Of a stretch of 64,000 nt of DNA, positions 59,395 to 64,000 are shown in pieces; position 1 is the stretch's first letter; every line of letters starts with the position of its first letter. The stretch comes from Isoetes taiwanensis (Eukaryota; Streptophyta; Lycopodiopsida; Isoetales; Isoetaceae). The stretch covers positions 7,597,961-7,661,960 of the forward strand of contig JAJEKV010000022.1 of the NCBI GenBank assembly GCA_021234155.1, read 5' to 3'. A program made the position numbers and the translations under genes. Below the pieces are notes generated by a model that was given only the letters and a program-made list of their open reading frames with translations, did not search any database and was not told the DNA's origin.

Positions 59395-62300
59395 TTTGGC
59401 GCTGCAATAATTCTTATAATTCGTTGATTAAAACATGCCAATAATTTATATCCTCGTCAGAATATCCTGCCAAGTTAACTTGTGCGAGAACTGTGTTTCT
59501 TAATAGAGGCCAATGAGATGGTGAATAAAATGTCGTTGCTTTTTCAACTCTTATGTTGGTACGCCAGTTTATGTTGGTACGCCAGTTTGGAAAATCTTGC
59601 TGGTGGTTCGTAACAAACATGTAGAAATTGTATTGAAAGTGCAATGAGAAACCTTACATTCATGTTGTTTGGATCATTTGACGACATTAGCAGAAATGTC
59701 CATTTCCTATAAACAGACCAAAGTCCAAAGTCAATTCATAAATATACAATCATGGTGGAGTCTGCTTTTGTTACTCTTTTGTAGGGTTTTATTGGCAGTT
59801 GCATTGTGATGCTTAAATTTCATACTTCTACTGCCGATACGTTCTACAGCCTTAAATGCAGATTCATATCTCATCATCTCAAGGCATTGATCAGAAAAAG
59901 AAATATTATCAGAGATAACGAAGATAAAACACTACGTTGGTCTCTTCTGTTGGTCTCTTCTGCAGAATCTAAAATTAAAGTTTCCAGTTAACATAAAAAA
60001 TCCCTACATTGGAGAGCTTCAAGATGCATTAAATCTGTTGAAAGATTGCTTCGAGCTCTACATAGATCAAGAAACAAATATTGAGGAGATATCACATGTG
60101 GTTTATAGTGGGTATTCGAGCACAGACGTATGGATTATACAAGTTTTTACACAGTAATTTTGGAGGTTTGCAATTGTAAAAAGATTCATTTGCAGTTGTA
60201 CAAAGATTCATTTTTATTGTTCGTAATCCTCAAAATTCATTTGTGATTGTACATAGATTCATTCTTATTGTTCTTAATCCTTAGAAAATGTTTGTGTCTT
60301 TTGATTTGTTTAATTGTTCAACAGGCATTAATAAACGCTGATAAAGTAAAAGTTTTCTCTAGTGTGTTGTCTCCAAAATCGTCCCTTTCTTCTAACAAGC
60401 CCCTCTTTTATGAGGCACTAAACCCTTTGATTAAGGGCTCAAATGGAACTCTCTGGCCAAACCATAAACTTGGCACCTAGTCGATCCCTAGTTTGATATA
60501 TTGTTATTTGCTTCTTTCTTTGTATAAACAATGAATATGTTCCTTGGCGAAGTTGGCCTCCTTTTTTCTAAGCAGGCATTGCATTGTCAAACATTGGACT
60601 TTAACAGTGGGTCTAACTGCACAGGTTTGAACTAAAGAAATGTTCGCGCAAGGCCGCCGCGATAAATTTCTTGTATTAGATAATATATGCTACCTAGTTT
60701 TCCATTATGGCGAGTTATGAATATACCTTCTACAAGCATATAAGACAAGCTCTCTATAATTATTCATCAATGGTGTCTTGGTACGTTCAACAATCGTGAT
60801 CTTGATAGTAGATCATAAATTTTACCATCAGTTCCAAGCAATTGAGTCATTTTTAATGCCCATTAATTGTAACACAACATATTTTATTATTGTCCCCTTG
60901 AATGTATGTACACGATGCACCAAAAAGGTGATGTTAATCCATGAAAGAGTTTGGGTAATACTAAAACAATGTTTATTATAGTTTTATTTCATCTAAGGAA
61001 CTAGGTGATTGCATAATTAACTAGACAATCAAGTAGATATTAGCCTTGGAGGAGCCATAACATGATACCACATATGCATGTTAATGACATGCAAAGAATG
61101 ATTACAAGGGAACATTGGTGCTAAGATGGAGCATAAGACCTTCACATTTAGCAACCAAATGAGTGGATGCCGCGGATTTAGTATACATCAAAAATCAACA
61201 CTAACAAATGAAGGCAAGAAAAACCTTATAGGAAGCTCTAGCAAGTCCAATAAACCTCCTTATGCATTTTTTACAAGGTACTGGTACAATAGTTAAATCA
61301 ATGTTTGAAACGAGCCTTGGTATATCAATTCCAATGTGAACAGTAATACAAAATGTTGGGTACCAAATATAGCCTTTAATAAAAGTGAGTATCCTTTTGC
61401 ATTTTTTAACTTCGTTGTGATCACAATATATGTTTGCAATTGTTTAGAAAATAGATACAGTTTCAAGAGTTTGCCTTAGAGAAAGAGCAAAGTTTGTGCA
61501 TTAAACTGTAGGCTTCATATTATTAGGTCATTTTAGTTAGTTTGTAAACTTTTGTAATTGTGGCTTATGGATCAAAATGCACCATAGGGATTTACAGCAA
61601 CAACCCAAATTCACCACTTTGGACAAGACGAGAGTGTACAACCTCATAGCGTGACAACTTTGTTTATGTTATCTATACACATCTCACCGTTTGTTGAAAT
61701 TGGACGCAAGAATAATGCTAGACCAATTTTGTAAAATTTGACATGCATCTCTATTCTTGGCGTAATATAGCATTTGGTATGGTTGCTCTAGAATATTTAT
61801 GACCACATGTTCTATAGTCTATGTTGTTGTGGTGCAACATCATTAGACTAGGTAGTGCCTTGGTCTTGCTGCATTGCATTTCAACTGCATGATTCTTCCT
61901 CTCTTCATGTCCATCGTAGTCTCCATGCATTATCTAGTACATAATTTCCATTCCGTTCAAACATATCTAAATGCACCATCTAGCATATATCTCTTTAAAA
62001 TGCATGCTAACGCCACATCTATTATCCGAAGTAACAGCAAACTCAATCCAGCCCTTTTCAGGGCCATCCCATTAGACTATTCTGCCATCGCTAATTCCTG
62101 CATAAGGAAGATGTCAAAGAATTCCACATCTTGACGGAGAAAGGCCTTCAAATATAATTTTCGGATACGAGTTGTTTGGTGCTCGCCTGAGCAGATCCAA
62201 TATGCAACTTCTGTATAAAGATAAAAGCACCCAGTATGATAAGGGAGCATTCACATTTTAGCTCTATGCCAAAACAAAAAGCCATCCACTTTGGTCAGCC

Positions 62301-64000
62301 TAGACCCTTCTAATATGGAAAATCTATTTTTACTGTAATGGTATAATATGCTAACCAAAAAAAGTACCGACTGAAGTAAGTACACCCAAATAGACAAATC
62401 TCATAGCCATCTACAAGCAGGAATCATATATAGGCTACAATTGAAGAGGCCGAGATCATGGAGTTGTTACTATAAATTCATACCGTATATTCGAAGCATA
62501 TTCCTGTAACACTACAAGCTCACCTAGGTTTTGCCCATGGTTTCTTTAAAAAAAAAAATAGTAAGAAAGACAAAGAGGGATTCATATCTCCACCTTAGGA
62601 TACAGACATGCCTTTAATAATTATAAACAAAAAAATCATGGTGGAAACCTAACCCCGGACGTGAGTGATGGTACTGAATACTGATGGAGCACATGAAGAC
62701 TCCAACGGCTATCCAATCCTGTGTAACCGCTGGTCAGAAAGAAACTATAGCAAAAAATCCCTTGGCAAAATATTCTATGGCGTCAAGCGGTGGCTATGGC
62801 GCTTCTTGCTGGCGCCCTCTTTCCTTGCATGCTCATGCATTTTCCGGCTCTTGCATGTTGGCCTGGTCTGCATGCCTAAGAGCAAATCGTCTGCACATCC
62901 GATGAGGATTCGTCTGCAAATCCTTATGCTAGCGGATCTATATATGCAGTTCAGGTGAAGCTTACGCTCTACAAATGGTAGAGTCTCCTTGAGCTCTATT
63001 AGATTTGATAAATAGTCCTTTTGTTACCAGACTAACATTTTTGTATGCAGGTTCTTCAGCTTCAGCTTCTGTTTACGAGATGTGGTAAAGGATTTTCTTT
63101 AGGAAGCCATTTCGGCAATCTAAACCATTCCAGCGATCTAAACTCTTGCACTCTGCTTTTGATGGCAGTGATATTCTTTATACCGCCAGGTATCGTCTAC
63201 GATTTATCCTTTAGCTTTGCTTTACTTTTTTGCTCATACTATCAGGGTGCTTACTTCTATATGGATCGAATGATTCTGACAATGATTCTTCAATGGATGA
63301 CGATACCTTTTCCTCTCTCGGCAATCCTTCAGCCCGGTGGGACTTGAGAAAAATCCCCTACTCTTTGAGCTATAGTGAACAGTTGTAATAAAAGCCGGCG
63401 ATGGCTTCTGTCCTAGTATTCTTATAGAGACCTTCTATTGTTAGCATTTAAGCATAAGGTTCATTGTCAGAATATCAAACTAGCGATAGTAAGGGCTATA
63501 TATATCAAACTATTGATTCTTAATCTGAAACTCTTTTTTATACAGGAGATCCTGGTCAACATTGAAGCTAAACAACAAATGCTTGGTAGCTTGCACCCAG
63601 AGTACAAATGCCATCGCTTAAACATGGTAGCTGAACATTCACAGTATGTGACGGGCCTGGCCAGTTAACCTCTTGGTAACTGGAGATCCCATCGATCTCT
63701 ACCGTTGGATCTATTTAACCCTAGGAACTCAAGAATTGATACATGCAACTTAGGTAAAGAATTTAATCTTTTACATGCTCCAAGGTCCCAAATAAAATTA
63801 TTCTTGCCATTACTCATCAAAACTTCACACAACTCCCAAAGCTTTAAAATAATATCACTTCACATATATAATAACAATAATAGTCAAGTTAATTGAACAA
63901 CAATCCACACGCATCTACCCTCGCTTTTCCGAAGCTTGGCTACTCTCAGGAGCGTCTTGCGCCTCTGCTTACACCATTAACCACGGGGTTAGTCACACGG
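59395..64000. other. Intergenic DNA, no gene recognised
   Basis: A few protein-like scraps occur: ELQDALNLLKDCFELYIDQE near 60010-60090, DKVKVFSSVLSPKSSLSSNK at 60340-60400, and SNDSDNDSSMDDDTFSSLGN near 63260-63330. None has a family or a closed gene model. The DNA is AT-rich. The last 100 bases (63900-64000) are more GC-rich and may begin another element that runs off the window. Confidence 0.4.

Overview
The window reads as plant nuclear DNA. It has one large intron-rich housekeeping gene with plant-type splice sites, and old, broken, nested transposable elements cover much of the rest. The mix of element families fits a large plant genome. A non-seed vascular plant such as a fern or lycophyte is my best guess: one Ty3/gypsy copy looks like the Tcn1/sushi-like type known from mosses and lycophytes, and two helix-turn-helix transposon proteins are of kinds I associate with ferns and bryophytes. 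That guess is inference.

Layout. 1-1.2 kb: a LINE 3' remnant and a 278-bp tandem duplication. 2.97-14.96 kb (minus): a well-supported gene for the nuclear-pore scaffold protein NUP160 in about 26 exons. 15.67-17.6 kb (minus): a second multi-exon gene whose product I do not recognise. 20.1-25.2 kb (minus): a GC-rich, near full-length but dead LINE. 26.5-28.25 kb (plus): a decayed hAT/ZNF862-like transposase. 28.4-31.7 kb: exon-like scraps, including a methyltransferase motif. 31.8-32.7 kb (minus): a solo LTR with a 5-bp target duplication. 32.7-40.7 kb: AT-rich DNA without a recognisable gene. 40.67-41.07 kb: the start of a Pipsqueak/CENP-B-type transposase, cut by a Ty3/gypsy element at 41.08-52.54 kb. 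52.5-57.2 kb: an unknown ORF, a helix-turn-helix protein gene split by a LINE, and a second Ty3/gypsy remnant. 57.4-59.4 kb: a minisatellite and a GAPDH pseudogene that kept its introns. 59.4-64 kb: nothing firm.

The most interesting object is the 41.08-52.54 kb retrotransposon. Its 5' LTR is followed by a primer-binding site for initiator tRNA-Met. Between that site and gag lie two extra genes, each with its own TATA box and each preceded by two 70-bp imperfect palindromes. The first extra gene encodes a histone H3-like protein. It opens with the H3 tail residues MARTK-(stop)-TAR, continues through a long acidic and coiled-coil insertion, and ends with a complete H3 histone fold at 44097-44390. 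The second encodes an unrecognised acidic protein. Downstream come gag, protease and reverse transcriptase, then a truncated 3' LTR. The copy is dead. Its in-frame stops are mostly TAG, as expected from C-to-T decay of methylated CAG codons. I infer a retrotransposon lineage that captured and remodelled a histone H3 gene.
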